Shown here: one piece after another, positions 47,365-61,600 of the stretch | Position numbering within the stretch: position 1 is the first letter of the stretch | Layout of the letters: each line of letters begins with the position of its first letter | NCBI RefSeq assembly: GCF_030848805.1 | Contig: NC_092366.1 | Location: forward strand, 20,026,181-20,090,180 | From: Temnothorax longispinosus | Lineage: Eukaryota > Arthropoda > Insecta > Hymenoptera > Formicidae | Direction of reading: 5' to 3' | Length of the DNA: 64,000 nucleotides | Program-made: the position numbers and the translations under genes | Notes under the pieces: model-generated | What the model saw: the letters and a program-made list of their open reading frames with translations, nothing else | What the model was told of the DNA's origin: nothing | The model's database searches: none

Positions 47365-48503
47365 TCCGGCCGATGGACTCTATTTGGAAAACTACTTGCC
47401 GGAACTTGCGCCGTCCGCGGAGCGCAAGCTCGGCCCGGCCTGTGCGTCCGACGCTCTCATCATCGTCTCTTTTCTCGACTCCATCTTTATCTTTGTCGCA
47501 TTCTTTCTTTCTTTTTCTCCGGCTATCGCCGCCGTCCAGCTGGAATATCGTTTCGAGATTGTTAAGAAACCTAGAGATTGGAATTGCACCCTCGCGCGCG
47601 CGACGCCGCGCGCGCTTCACCTCGGAATTATCGATAGACCGGGGAGACGGTGTGGACGTGCGCGCGATCGATAGGTGCGCGACACCCTTCCGACGGGACG
47701 TTTAAACCCTTTGCGGTCTTGCGTCGTCGTGGCGTGTCGCGCGCGCGACGGGGCCAGAGCCCCCCCAGCGGAGAATTCTGCGCGTATCTCTTTTTTCCTT
47801 TTTATATTGTCTTGCTCTCAACATTCCGGGAAAAACGGCGAACGCAATTCGCGCGGCGTGGGAAGCGCGCGTTTCTCCCTTTTCCGAAACGCCACGAATG
47901 GTCGAATGGGGGGGGGGAGAGGGGGAGGGGATCGATTATCGCGGCGTTTCGTAACGAGGGTTAACGACCGTGAAAACGGAGGTGAAAAGCGGGATGTTCG
48001 TCGATCGTTCCCCCCTTGACTTTTTGCTTGCCGAGCGTCGTCGAGCAGCGCGCGTGAATGCAAAATTCGCGCGGAATATTTTCCGGGGGGGGGGAGGGGG
48101 CCCGGCGATCTCGCATCCGTCACGGGAAGGGATCGATACGAGAGTGACGATTCGGGGTAACTGTAACGTCGGCTAATTAACCGGTTGCCTCTGGGCAACG
48201 TTATATATCGAGCCGCGCACAATCGAGCCATTGTTGCGGCCAGATGCGGAATATTATCGAGAGGGGGACGGGGGTTGGGCGAGGAGGGGGTGGGAGCTCG
48301 GGGGAGGGGAATGGATTTTCTCGAATGACGAAAATTCCAGATAAAACTCGCGCGACGCCGCGACGCGGTGTGGAGACCGTTAAAGAGACAATGCTGTTTT
48401 ATAAACGCGACTACTCTCTATTATATTAGCGCGGTCAATCTCGACCGCGCAGTCGGATATTAATTTTCACACCGTCGGGGGAAAAAGCGGACAGAAGGCA
48501 AAA

Positions 48504-48508
<5 letters not shown>

Positions 48509-48561
<53 letters not shown>
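48509..48561. repeat. (GA)n microsatellite
   Basis: About 26 uninterrupted GA units, the longest pure GA tract in the window. Confidence 0.9.
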
Positions 48562-48564
<3 letters not shown>

Positions 48565-50990
48565 TATAATTGCTTATCGACTTTTCTTTATAGACAGGGA
48601 GAAAATGTTTATAGAAACTATCGCAACTCGAGGGATTCCTTATTTCCAATGGACTGAACCGCAGACAGTTATTTTCTGACGGCATTCCGGCTTTGTTGAG
48701 ATAGAGAAGTTCTTTTTCTAATCGCGCAGCGACTTATTGGCATAGCGCGATCCATAGATATCTTATCGATGCCTGGAAGTAATGGAGACAACGTCCCGGT
48801 CCGAGAAACCAAATAAGACAAAGAAATACCGAATCACGAAGTCACTGACGTTATCACACGAGTCACGAGGCAATATTGACTTACTGTTAAAGCAGCATTT
48901 CTACGCAATTTTGTACATAAAATTTGTTTGTTAATGAATTCGTTCGCATAACGGAGGCTTTACATTCGTTTTCCTTTACGTTTGGAAACGAAATACATTG
49001 TATATTACACGACCTACGCGCGATACGCGATATTAAGGTAGATATTATAGTTATAAAAGAACGTATATATGAACGTGAAAAAGATTAATATTGTACTGAA
49101 AGCGACGTGAAAGTTCCACGGTCGCGATGACATATGGCAAGAAATTAAAACGAGTTGCATACTCGAGCTTTTCTCTCTCGCGTGCGACAACACTTGAAAA
49201 TCGATCCGTCTAAAATGGGGCTTTAAGGGTGCACCCTCCGTTTCTCTCTTCTGCCAGTTCTGCCCCCCCCCCCCGCCCCCCTCTTTCCCGGTAGTGCCGG
49301 TGGCGCGAGAAGAAACGATATCGATCTGGGTGAAACGTGTTATCAGAAAACGCACCCACCTGGAAAATCTTACGATGCGTTTGTGCATTATTCACCGTCC
49401 AAGAGTTTTTTCCGAACTCTATACCAACCCCACGTAGCGCGTCTCTCTTTTACACGTTGAATAACCGTTTAACCTATTTCAACCCGGCGTTATTGAAAAT
49501 ACTCCGCTCTCGGAAGCAACAATTGCCGATTTCGACGCAATCTCCCCCCTTCCCCCCTCCCCCTCCTGCCGGGATAAAAATATAACAATTACCTACTGAC
49601 ATCGTAACTCGAACAGTTATACTGTATTTATTTGTTTCTTGTGTCCACCGACTGCTTTGTACGAAATAAAGATTCTCTCAAAAATATTTTCGCCATTTCT
49701 CAATTAAGAATAATTCATTTTATATTTTTTATAAGAAAAATTATTTCCTATGACAACGTGTAAAAAATAATTGTATAGTTATCAATCGAATCAAATTTGC
49801 GTATTAAGAGTATAACACACATTGTTAATACAAAGAAGAAAAAAATGCAATAATTATATATATTGTAAGATTATACCTTAATTAATCATTGTGAGAATGG
49901 AAAATCGTGTTTCAATGCGTGTGAACACTGACACAACAACGGACAACAAACCGAAACTAATCATGTCACGTTCGCGTTTCGACGAGCGATATTAAAATTT
50001 ATCTTGGACTTCTATTTGATGAATGCAGCATATGGTTTATAATGATGGGGATCGTGCCGTATTAATTTAATGGGGAACAAGTGTACGGGCCAGTGAGTTA
50101 TTGAACCTGGACACTCGCACATTGGTAGTTAAATGTGCGGTATCGAGATGAGTTTATTGCGCTTAACGAAGCCACTTTACGGATTTATCGCCGGCGGTAT
50201 TGTGAACGATGCAGATACACACATTCAGATTGCGTAACCAGGAATGAAAGGACACCCAGAGATAATTCTCTAAATAAAGTCGATCTCTCAGAAAGAGAGA
50301 GAGAGAGAGAGAGGGGGGGGAGGAGAACGTATCGCTAAAAAAAGAGAAACTAACAAGATATACACGAGAAGATTGGAAAATTGCGATAGGAGACAATTTT
50401 TCGAATACTTTTGTAAATCACCGTTTGAATAACAAAATCTAAAATATTGTAAATCAAGCTTCTCAAAGAAAAACCGCATTTACTGCGACAGACTAATGTA
50501 ACACGTTTTATTATCGACCAAAATCGACATAAACATTCGGAGTTTCTTTTTTAATTCGCAGTGTCATATGGCAAGAATAATTAGATCTAGATTTAGATCA
50601 AGATCTAATTAAAAGTCACGGTTTGAATTTTTATAGCTTGCCAAGAGTCTCGCATCCGAAAATTTCCTTCGCTAAAATAAAATGTTTTTGTCGCGGCTTT
50701 CCGGAGAAAGAGAATCATCAAACGAATTAACGTAATTGTTTCCTTTTTAGAAAAAAAAAGAAGGGAAAAAGAAACGATTGCACGTGCAACGTGTGTTTCA
50801 AGCGTACATATACACACCCATCAGGCGCGAATAAATAATCGCGATAATTATCGTTAACGGGAAGGAGGAGGGCGGACACGTGGCGTTTTTACGGAACGGC
50901 CCAAGTGTGCGCGGTCCTCTCGTCGGTCCTCCACGCGGGTTAAAATAGACTATCGTTTTTCTCGTTCGATCCAATTAATCGACCCTTAGC

Positions 50991-51017
50991 GCGCCGCGCC
51001 GCGCGGCGCGGCGCGGC
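50991..51017. repeat. GC-only palindrome
   Basis: Composed of GCGCC/GGCGC blocks that form a perfect inverted repeat centred on CGCGCG. It lies in otherwise AT-rich DNA. Confidence 0.5.
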
Positions 51018-54000
51018 TCTGGATCCACGCGGGGACACGCGGATGGGGCTTGGGCGCTGACTCACTCGGAAAATATGTACCATTCGCACGCGCTACTTCT
51101 CTCCCGATTACGAGGAGCATTATGTCGTTGTCGTTGGATCGTACCTACGTATATACGCATTGAGAATATCGTTCGCGGCCGGGGCCGCGATATACGCGCG
51201 TCCGATCAGCCGCCGAGCTTTCGCACGTTGTCGCACGCAACGGCCGCATCGATATGGATTATTTCGCTTATCGGGGCTCGGTCACGAACGCACGTACACG
51301 CGTATCATCATGCATGCAACGCGAAAAGAACGTCCAATTAACGCTAGAACTATGTACGAATATTAACGTGTATCTACATTTTCATTATTTAAATATAATA
51401 TACGTATATATCTTTAAACAAAGCAATGAAGGGGGAATGTAAATTGATTTACTCATATTTAACCATTTATATGTTGCAATAAAAATCACGGAGGAAATAT
51501 TTCTATTATATGTACACTGTTGAATATTTAAAAATAAAATTTGAACCGGTATTTTGAATTAAATAACATTTTGCTTGACATTTTGTTATTTTTAGCTACC
51601 ATGCGTGTCGAAATCTATTATTTTAACACAAAACAGTATTATTTCAACTTCATTGATTTAGTTCAATTAACGACATACAGAGCAAAAGCAGTGGCGAGTG
51701 GCGACTATTATAGAAATGATTAAAAACGATTCAAATTGAGTAATTTAACATCACGAATTTAGCAGTGTATATATAAAAAATATATATAATATCTATGTAT
51801 CTTAAAAGAGAGGAAAGAAGAAAAAAAGGGAAGAAAAGAATTACAAAGTCGCGTTTAACAGTTCTGGTCTTCAAATAAAATTAAAAAATTCCCTATCTCT
51901 TTTTCCTTTTTTTAATCTCGTGGTCGCACCGCGCTGAGAGAAAAACTGCGGAATGCCGCCGCAAATCGATCCGCGGGCAGATTATAATCGACCGCCGTTC
52001 GCCGTAGCTCGGGAGACCGCCAAACCGTCTCTCCGATGACCTTCCGCCGTCGCAGTAGGAACGAATGCACACCCCACATCTCGGCCGTGCGCCACCCTGT
52101 CGCATGGCCGCGATCGAACGCGCTGCTTTCTGCGAAGAAGAAAAAAAAGAACCGCGCGCTAAATTATTAATACCGTCGGCGCGACGCATCGCAAAACCTT
52201 CGACGCTACCGTTCGCGTTCGTCGCTGCTCACGAACGACCGATAAAATAACGGTGTCGACCTACGAAATCTCGGTGTCGATGCACAAAATGTTCGTACCC
52301 CGCAAGCCAAAGGACATACAATAACACGCAGCTATTAAAATAAAATAAAAGATAAAAGTCCGAATGTGAAGTAAATTCAACTTTCATTAAAGTCTGGAAA
52401 CGTTTGTACGCGTTCCGGATTAGGGGAGATGTGTCGAGGGGTTCGCTCCCGAGAACGCATGACTGCTAACGATAATGATTTACTTTCGGAAACAACGTGG
52501 TATATGTAACTTAATTTATTGATACCGTTGGATGCAATCATAGTTGTTTATTTGTTACTTCATTTTCATCGCGCCACGATCAATAATTCAATTAAACGGA
52601 ATGAATTCGCATCGTGTACACTAGGTGTTCCCGACCTAGCGAGCCGTACTTTGCATTATTTCAATAGATTCTATATCAGTCGTTTTTCTTTCTTTTTACG
52701 CCGCAAATTAGACTGAAGTCTACCCTGCTTCGACGTAGCGGCTCTAGTCTCTGAAAAGAGATCGTATCACAGTCATTGAAAGCTTCAATTCAAGATAAAT
52801 AATTAAACTAAATTATCATTGACGTCAGATTCGCTTCGAGCTTACTGAACAGTAACAATTTAATTATCGACTAGCGCTTTTGGGGCTTAACTCGCTTAAG
52901 CGCACTCTTCAATTTGCACAATTTCTCCCTCCAGATAATTTCATAATTATATCGAAGCCAGACAACGTCGAAGCAATTGCGGATTTAATTAATAACTCGG
53001 CTGTTCGAGGCTGAAAGACAGCTCGGCAGGTCTAGGACAGTCTATATACACAGATTCAATGACGCAGAAACTACAGATAGGTACTGTGATACTAGAACGC
53101 GGTTCGCACGTCGTAACTCACCGCTATTCTACGACGCCAAGAATTCGTGGTGATTAAATCGAGTCTCCGTATAGCAGCGTGTTATCTTATTTAACAGCAC
53201 AACTTTGACGTGCGCAAACAGAATCGGAAAAGAGCCGCTGTAAATATCTGTGCTAAATTCAGAAACGTATAGATACAAACGTCACTTTCTCCTCGGTCTT
53301 GCACATTTATTCCTCGCCGTGCTACTTATAAATAAATACATCGCTCGACACGTCGTGAACAGTCAATATCATTCGCGTTTTCTACAATCCTCCGTTCGAT
53401 CCTTAATTAATATCAATTTTGGTACCTTGTCTCTCACTACAAATCTGCGCGGATTCGTTTTCGCGCGACGCAAAAGGTTGCGAAAAAAAAATATTAGTAT
53501 CGTTTTGCCGCAGTCGTAACTTCGTTAACGACACGCTCATGCTAATTTGCACACATGCATGCGTGAAAAGCGAAGAGGGCTCCTGTCGAAAGTGACTCAG
53601 TGGTTCACGCGTTGATGCACGGATTTACGACTGTGACACGGTTGAAAACAATGCCGGGTTATTTGACGCAACAAAAGGAATGGGACGTAACGATTTAGGC
53701 CAAGCGAGAGAAGACGCGTTGCAAGTAGGCTAAGGTGACTTGCTGTAAAAGAAAGTAGCTAGACGCGAATGCTTACATTGGAAGTAATTATCCAAGTCAC
53801 GGTAAAGGAGCGAGCTATGCTCAGAGGTGCTAATTTTTACAAGTACCTCCGATTACCTCGTCCGGTTTCAATTTCAGCAATCCGGAATCAATTGAGAGAG
53901 ACGACTCTTGCGTTTCTCCTTCGGAACAATTTACGGTCGATTTATCGCGTTTTTTTTTTTTTACAATTCCTCGTAAAATTGATCATCAATTAACTATACA

Positions 54001-54252
54001 CACTTCGTGCTGTGCGCAAATTGCATATTATACATAAAAATTAATCTTACTTTTTTTCCTTTAAGAAATTCGTTAAATATGTTACAAATAATATACATAT
54101 ATAGGACAACAATAATAAGAATTCGATACTCTCCTGTTCGAGAATATATAATGTGTCTTAAACTTTAGATAATTAAATTTCGATTCGAGTAACGCACGCA
54201 GTATATGTGTGTTGTATGAATATCGTGAATTCGTATGCGATGATTCTTCGTG

Positions 54253-54290
54253 ACACACACACACACTCACACACATACATACATATACAT
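54253..54290. repeat. (CA)n/(CATA)n microsatellite
   Basis: CA dinucleotides followed by CATA units in AT-rich DNA. Confidence 0.7.
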
Positions 54291-55632
54291 GTATATAATA
54301 TATAAATACATATTTTTATAAAAAACGGTGATACATCACTGTCCCCACGTTTTCCGGCATTAAATATATATAACTTCTTAAATGCGATTACATTTGGTAT
54401 GAATTACAAAAAATACACAGAGTATATCATGCGTATAAAAAACAGTTGCGTGTGTCACGGAAAGTCTATGATAATCTTCGTATAATCTACGGATCGTAAT
54501 CAAGCTTTCGAAGTTAGAAAAGAGACAGTCCGGATCTTTAGATAACACAAAAATCCACATTTCAAATATTGACGAAATATTGACATATCATACATTAAGT
54601 CCTGCATTTGTTAAGAAATGAATATGGATTTTCTGCAAAAATCTATATTCGTATCGCGAAAATACAGACAATAAAAAATAGATATTAATTATTAAAATTA
54701 ATCTTATTAATTTCAATAATTGCTCTCTTCCAGGAAAATGAGATAAGAGATTAGGCGAGAGTTAGAATGCGTGTCTTTCTCGAAATCCTTGGAGAATTAT
54801 CAAAGTTATTAGAAGAATGTATATATTTCAACAAGAGCGACTAATCCGATTCAAAGTTCTTGGTTCAAATTAGTCCTACTAATGTCGAGAAATTAATTAT
54901 TAAAATTCAAATTCGCAGCTTAATAAGAAACATGTTATATAAAATACTTTCTGCAATTATGGAATGGAATTAGTTTTTAATGGAAAAATCAAATTCAAAT
55001 TTGCATGCTTCAAATTTTGATAGTTTGTTTGAGATTATCATGTATCAATTATAAATCTCTTTCAAATACAGATTACTATTACGAACATTAACTGCTTAAT
55101 ATAAACAAGTGTTAGTTATATTCTATAATACTCTGCTATTAGCTACAATTAACATATATGCTCTATAATACTCTGTGTAATATAATCTATAAAATATAAT
55201 ACTAATAAAAATAATATTGCTAGTAATAAACAATATTTGCCACGGTGAAAAACCATTATTTCGCTATACCGTTCTGAAGAAATTTCAACATGCCGAATTG
55301 TGTAAATTACAACCAAGTTTTTTTTTAAATAATTGTTGCCCTGATTACGATCGAGATTACTTCGATTACCGAAAGCATCTATCGTTACCGCTTCATTGTT
55401 TCGTTTCGTCATCGTTATTAGCATAATTAATTAACGGCTATGCGTATTTGTTATATTTGGCCTAATAGTAATACACGTAACTAAACGGGATTATTACGGT
55501 CTACTGTCGTGTTACAGTCTAAAGCGCATACGCGTTATTTGCTACAGCAAAAGCCGACGACGAACAAAAGGTTCGTGCGCATCGATAACGGAGTATTGTT
55601 AGCTGCCTAATGGTCTTGGTATACATAGAATT

Positions 55633-58600
55633 CTATACCTCGGGTGAGTTTGGCGTGGTCGTATTGATATGATCCTGCAAGCAAATTCTGAGATCCCGCT
55701 CGTCCAATTCGCTTTCAGTATCGACGCTAAAGCTTCGCACGGTTTGCCCGCCGAGTCCCGTCCACCGTTGTTTCCAGCTCTCTAGTCGCATGACCTGTGA
55801 CAGACAGATGCGATGCAAAACGCATTTTCTAAGTAATTCTCCAGGAGGAGAGAGAAGGAGCCTGCTACGTCCTCCTTCACAAAACAAAAATATCTATTTG
55901 ACTCTCATTACAAAAGAGAGATCAGAGAATATTATTAAGAGAAAAGATCATTCTCTGTCTAATTAAATTTGAAATTTCGTAGCTGTTGTAATTATTTTCT
56001 AGAAATACATTTTATTTCCTAGTTATGCCATTAAAATTAATTATATTATTATTTATTTTTCGCCATTAGATTCAAATAAAAAATTCTGCCTTCTTTTCTG
56101 AAAAGATAGCTCTAAAAATTGTAACTTAAAAAACATTTTGAAAGAATTGTTTACAAGTTTTCTGATTTCCTAAATTGTAAATATAAAGATTCTATTACTA
56201 CGATTTATTGTATCAATGTATATACAAATTTATTACCATATCGGATGAAATCGTGCAAATGAATGATATATCGAAGAAAAAAAAACTCAAGACTCGATCC
56301 CGCCACTAATTTAGTGAAGTTTAACGAATGTTTGCGCGGATACTTTCCACGCCTCTTTCACATCTATGCGTTTTTTCTTCTTCGAGTTAAAAGCAGCAGC
56401 CGTGAATGTTTATCAGAACGAAACAGTGAACTTAATCTCAAGGAAGCATGCCGTTAAACGGGAAGAGCACGCCATGCCACATCACCACGCATATAATACA
56501 GAAAGTGAGCCACATTTTAATTCAGTTTTAACTTTAATTCATCTGATCGTATCCGATGTTACCACTCGTGTCGATTTACACGACAATATTCACTGAAAGT
56601 TGTATACGTTAAGTAAATAAAACATCTTCAATCTATTCTTCTACGTAAAACAATTTCTGGTTTTTTTTTTCCAAACAAATTTAATTAAGTTTTTCAACAA
56701 AACTAATTATATCGATAATAACATACACTTACGATGCATGTCTAATGACTTTGTCAGATAATTAAGAATTGCAAATCTAAGTCTGTTTACTCACTATGTA
56801 AATGAGCGCTACGATTATTAACGGCAAGAATTCCGAACGGAATTCTTAGATGGAAAATGTAAGCAACAAATACAGAGCTACAGCACCAGATTTATCTATA
56901 GTAAAAGAAATCATGCCACACGCACATACACGGAGACGATAGAAAATGATGCTTACGCATGGATAAAGACTTACTCGAGCCAGCGCCAAGGCTCAGTCTC
57001 CGGGCTGGTGATTGGCGTGGGGAACTGAGGAGAGACAGAGATAACACAGCAATAGAGGGTTAGTTTTGCAACAACGATTAGTCCCTTCTGGTTAGCATTA
57101 GTTACCGCTTGACACCGTTACACAATAAGAATGTAATTCGTAGATATTATCACCGTAGATATTATCTCTTTGCGCAACGAAATCGAGTGTATCCTGTTTC
57201 AAAAATCGCACCTGTACATTCACCGATTGAACGACAAAAAGTAGATTTTTTTATTGTTAACAAAATACATAGCGTTAGTTAATTTATTAGTAAGAGACAT
57301 ACGTAACAGGTCTTTTTAATATAGCGGTAATTGAACGGTATCAAAATAAATAAAATAACAAGCTACACAAGAAAATGGAGTGTGTCCTCAAGATTCACTG
57401 ACAAAACAGATTTTAGTAGTAGTTATGAATATTTTTTCTCTCTGCAGTCCACCAGAAGTGACGATGTTAAGAAGCGTGTTGGTTAGCGTTAAATTGCAGT
57501 AAGAGGTGCGATCTGTGCATCTTGTAAGTGTATGACATCAATAATGAGTTACGATATCTTTATGTTTATGGATTTAGCAAAGTGAAATGTCTTTTTGCAT
57601 ATGGTAGGCGCAATTTTGTAGTTTATGAGTGCAATATGTGAGAGCACATTGAAAATCAAAACGTTCAATTTACATATAATACACTTGTTAGGACTGTATG
57701 TGGTGTCTTTTATACAATCTTAGATAACATATATATCACATTTAAACGTAAATACCTGGGATCGATATTAACATGGTATCAAAAAGATCAGTAATTAATA
57801 CTGTAATGTATTTATCATGATAATCGAATTATTTTATAAAACGCAGTACCACATATATATTGTAGAATCAGAAGAAAGAACACGTAACAATGCAGTGCTT
57901 TAAAAAGAACAAACAATGAAAAATATTTTTATTGTATCTCTGAATGGGGTTTCGTAAAATATTCCAAAAATGTAATTATTGCCAATGACTGTAATTGTAA
58001 TTATATAATTATAAAACTAATAAATTTATTAATAAAATAATTGAATAAAGTTATTAAATATTTACTAATCATGTAAATCATTATTTCAAGATACTTTTGT
58101 TTACTATTCAGCTGTAATAGAAACTTTTACTAAATTGTTGCAATTTGTTATATATATTTTTTTAAATAACGCGTACCTATTCATAGAGAATTATGATAAT
58201 ACTTATTTTAGCGCTTTCCATTACTTAAAATAACATGTTTTATTACACACGTTAAAAATATCTAAAAGACATATATAATACGATATCACCACAGATGTAT
58301 GTTGTGTGCTATATGAAGAGTTGTTGTTCAGTGATAAAATATTTGTGTATCTTATTTATATAATTAATATGCCTGCATAGAATGAACTTATTGAGTTGCC
58401 CCTAATATACATTATATTACAAGAAGAATATACATATATATGTTGTACTATAAAACATAGTTCACCCCTTACTGCAATATTCCGAGATACTGCTTTTGTT
58501 AGTACAATGAAATTTTTTACACAAGGTAAATTTTTTAATTCCACATACCTCGGCCTTTAATTCAGCGACCTTATCTTGAAGCTCCCTTACTTTCTCACTG

Positions 58601-61600
58601 TCATCTAAATTATTCCTAAGTTCGCCTTCCGCATGCATCTCTTCATTCTACAAAAATGTTAGACGTTATATATTTAAGTCTTTTAGCATTAACGTTTGTT
58701 AATAACATATGTGAAAGTAACCTTCAACTCGAGAAGAGATATTTTCTGCGTAAGTTCCGCCACTTGCTGCGCGTGTTCGGCATCGCGTATCCTAGCCATC
58801 ATAGCTTCGTCCTTCATTTTCGATTCCAGATCGGAATACTTGTGCTGTTGTTCTCTCAGCTTGGCAGCCAGATCCTTCTCCCGTGCTAACGCAGCTTCCA
58901 ATTCGTCTTTAAGTACTTTCCCACCCTCGTCTTGTCTACGGAGCTGATTAGTTGCTACCTGCACCTGAGTTTCAAGCTCCATAACTTTAAGTCGTAATTC
59001 TTTAACTTCAGTCAACGCTTCCATCTCTCGAATTCTGGTTGTCATTAAGTCTTCCTCAAACTTCTGCACCTCGTGACCCCGATTCTCCCAAAAGAGCAGC
59101 TTCTTTGGCGTAGAATCAGCGGCAGGCGCTGATTGAGCGGACCGATGCTCTTGTAGATGCCTCTGCCAAGCTGCACTTAGCTCCACGACCCTCTGCCGTA
59201 GGTCCTGTGTGAGACATAATTATGTAAATCCATCTAGCATTAGTGTGATATTCATAAGAAATGGTGAGATATTGTATGCAGAGACGTGGAAGACTTTACC
59301 TTTAAAGATAAATTGGCTTCTGCCTCTCTAAGCTTAACTGCAATAAGTTCCTCTTGCAAATGAGCAACGGAATTGTCCGGTGTCGATTCGCGCAAAGTCT
59401 TCTTATCTTGTTCCAATTCTTGTATCCTTCCTCTGAGTTCCCGAATCAGTGCATCGTTTTCCGCCTCGTGTAATCTAACTCTAACCAATTCCTCTTGCAA
59501 ACATTGTATCATTTCCTCCTTTTGCGATAATGCTTCTTGCTTCACTAATATCTCGTCGAGTGACGACTGTCTAGACGTCACATTCTCCTCGAGAAGGATC
59601 GATAATGATCTCAATTCCTCATGAGCTTGTTCGAGCTGATGGCTCGTCTCGAGATGCGAATGGCGAAGCGCTGCCAATTCTCTCTGCGCTATGAAAGCGG
59701 TCTCCTCCTCTTCGGCGCGTGACACTTGACCTCTAACTAATCTATCGGCCAACTCGGCGGACTCCGCTTCTAGAAGTTCAGTTCTTTGTCTAAGCAATCT
59801 GTTTTCTGCTCTGAGCCTGCGTAACTCGACCATCTCTTCTTGCTCCTTCATCTTTAAGATGGTGTAATCTTTTTCTAATTTCTTCATTCTTTTCGGATTG
59901 ATTTTCATTCCATATGCGAGCGTCATGAGGCCATCGGGATCTTTTTCGGCCTTTCCAGGCAATTGCTTTTGGAAAAACTGCATGAAAAGGAAAAGTTATT
60001 AGTGTCATCTTAAATAAAGCGAACACATATATAATCCATATTCTCGTTTAAGAATATAAAATATGCTAAAAATTAAATTTGGGCGCCGATAATAATTTCT
60101 TGAATGTAATCTAACGACTTATGAGTGAATAGCGCAACTTTTCAAATAAAATTTTACCTTTAACATGCCCTCCATATCCAAACTGAGCAAATCTTCCTTG
60201 CCTAACTGCAACATCGCCAATGCAACCTTAAAGATAATTTCCATCCCCTCTGATAGAAAGACGTCAAAAATGCGGCACGCTAGGGGAAGGCTTAGCGCTG
60301 TGGTAAATAGTGTAAGAAACCAAGAAGATGCATACATCGACGTATGGAAACCTTGGGCCGTGAAATGAGCATGAAGTTCGGGATGTGCATCAGCAACTAA
60401 GTGTTCTAGCTGATACATGCATACCCCTAATTCAGCCATACTTGGTTTGAACATGTCCCGTAAGCGATACTCTTGCATTAACGCTACGAGTACAGCAAAA
60501 GCTTCTTCTTCTGGCATTTGCTGCAACAATATACAAAATTATTCGAGCTATGCATATGTTTTCCCTTTCTTTTTTCATGTAGAATAAAGAATCAACAAAG
60601 ATACAAGTTCATAAAAATAAATTTATGGATAATTTCTTGTTTTTATTATACTTTTTTAATTTCATAACTGATAATAATAATGTTATTAGCATTTTACCTG
60701 CATTAAAAGTAATCCTACTATGAATCCTGAACCTTGGCAGTATCCTACTTCGCGATCATGTAGACTATACGCTTTCATAACGTTAAACAAACTCTCCTGA
60801 CCAAAACCATCCTTTTCTTTGAAAAAATCATGTTCGGGATATGTCCTAGCGATGTCTCTTCTAATTATCCTTTCGCAGGCTGATGTTGCTTTAATATACT
60901 CGGCGAATTGCTTCTTAACTGGAGAATCATGGGCACCGCTTAGTAATTGCCAAACAATGCCCCTAAAATGAGATATATGGCCTATATTAAGTTTTAATAT
61001 AAAATAAACATTGTTTTTACATTTACAGCAATGGCAACATGTATATACGTTGTATATAAAACTAATCAACTAGATAATGCTCTAAATCATTAGCTTTGAT
61101 AAGATACAATATCTTTCAATACACATGTGTATATGTGTTACCTGAAGTGGTGAGGTATGCCTTGACGAACCAATTCCTTAACAAATTCTTTTCGTTTCTT
61201 CCAATGATAATCCCAGTCAGCCACTATGTGACCCCAGAGAGTCCACGTATTCTCTTCGCCATCGGCTGGGTTGTGGCGTCGGGGTGCAGCGTCTCCGTTA
61301 CCTCCGCTGCCCCCCGACGCCACAGACACCTGAGATGTATCGGAGCCCTTCCTGCTGTGATTGCTCTGGAGAGAATTCAGTGACTTTGCATCGGATTCGA
61401 TCAGCCTGGAATTAATAAAATCATGATTTTTTTTTATTTGCGCTGTATCCCGAGGAGAATAACGCGTGAATTTACACAGCATTTTACACAATATTTCGGT
61501 ACTTTATTCGCGAGCCATTGTGTAAGTTACGTGCGTTAGATACAATTTTTGCAAACTATCGATATATTGATAGATATGTCTGATATCTTGCAAAGTTATA

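Larger units (their letters stand above)
46018..55632. other. Region between fax start and evi5 end
   Basis: Both flanking genes are on the minus strand, so this is upstream of fax and downstream of evi5. The part 46018-48400 is very CpG-rich and probably holds the fax promoter and 5' UTR. From 48400 onward it is mostly AT-rich. Frames up to 235 codons in 46967-47674 are low-complexity and mirrored on the other strand, so no gene is called. Microsatellites occur at 47333-47362 and 48509-48561. Confidence 0.45.

Noticed and set aside
46967..47674. 235-codon plus-strand open frame and its 209-codon antisense partner
   Set aside because: Both are Arg/Ala/Ser-rich, cross a CT microsatellite and sit in CpG-rich DNA where stops are rare on both strands. 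No recognisable domain.
51893..52189. 98-codon minus-strand Arg/Ser-rich frame as a further Evi5 3' exon
   Set aside because: No splice borders in the right phase and no resemblance to EVI5 C-termini.
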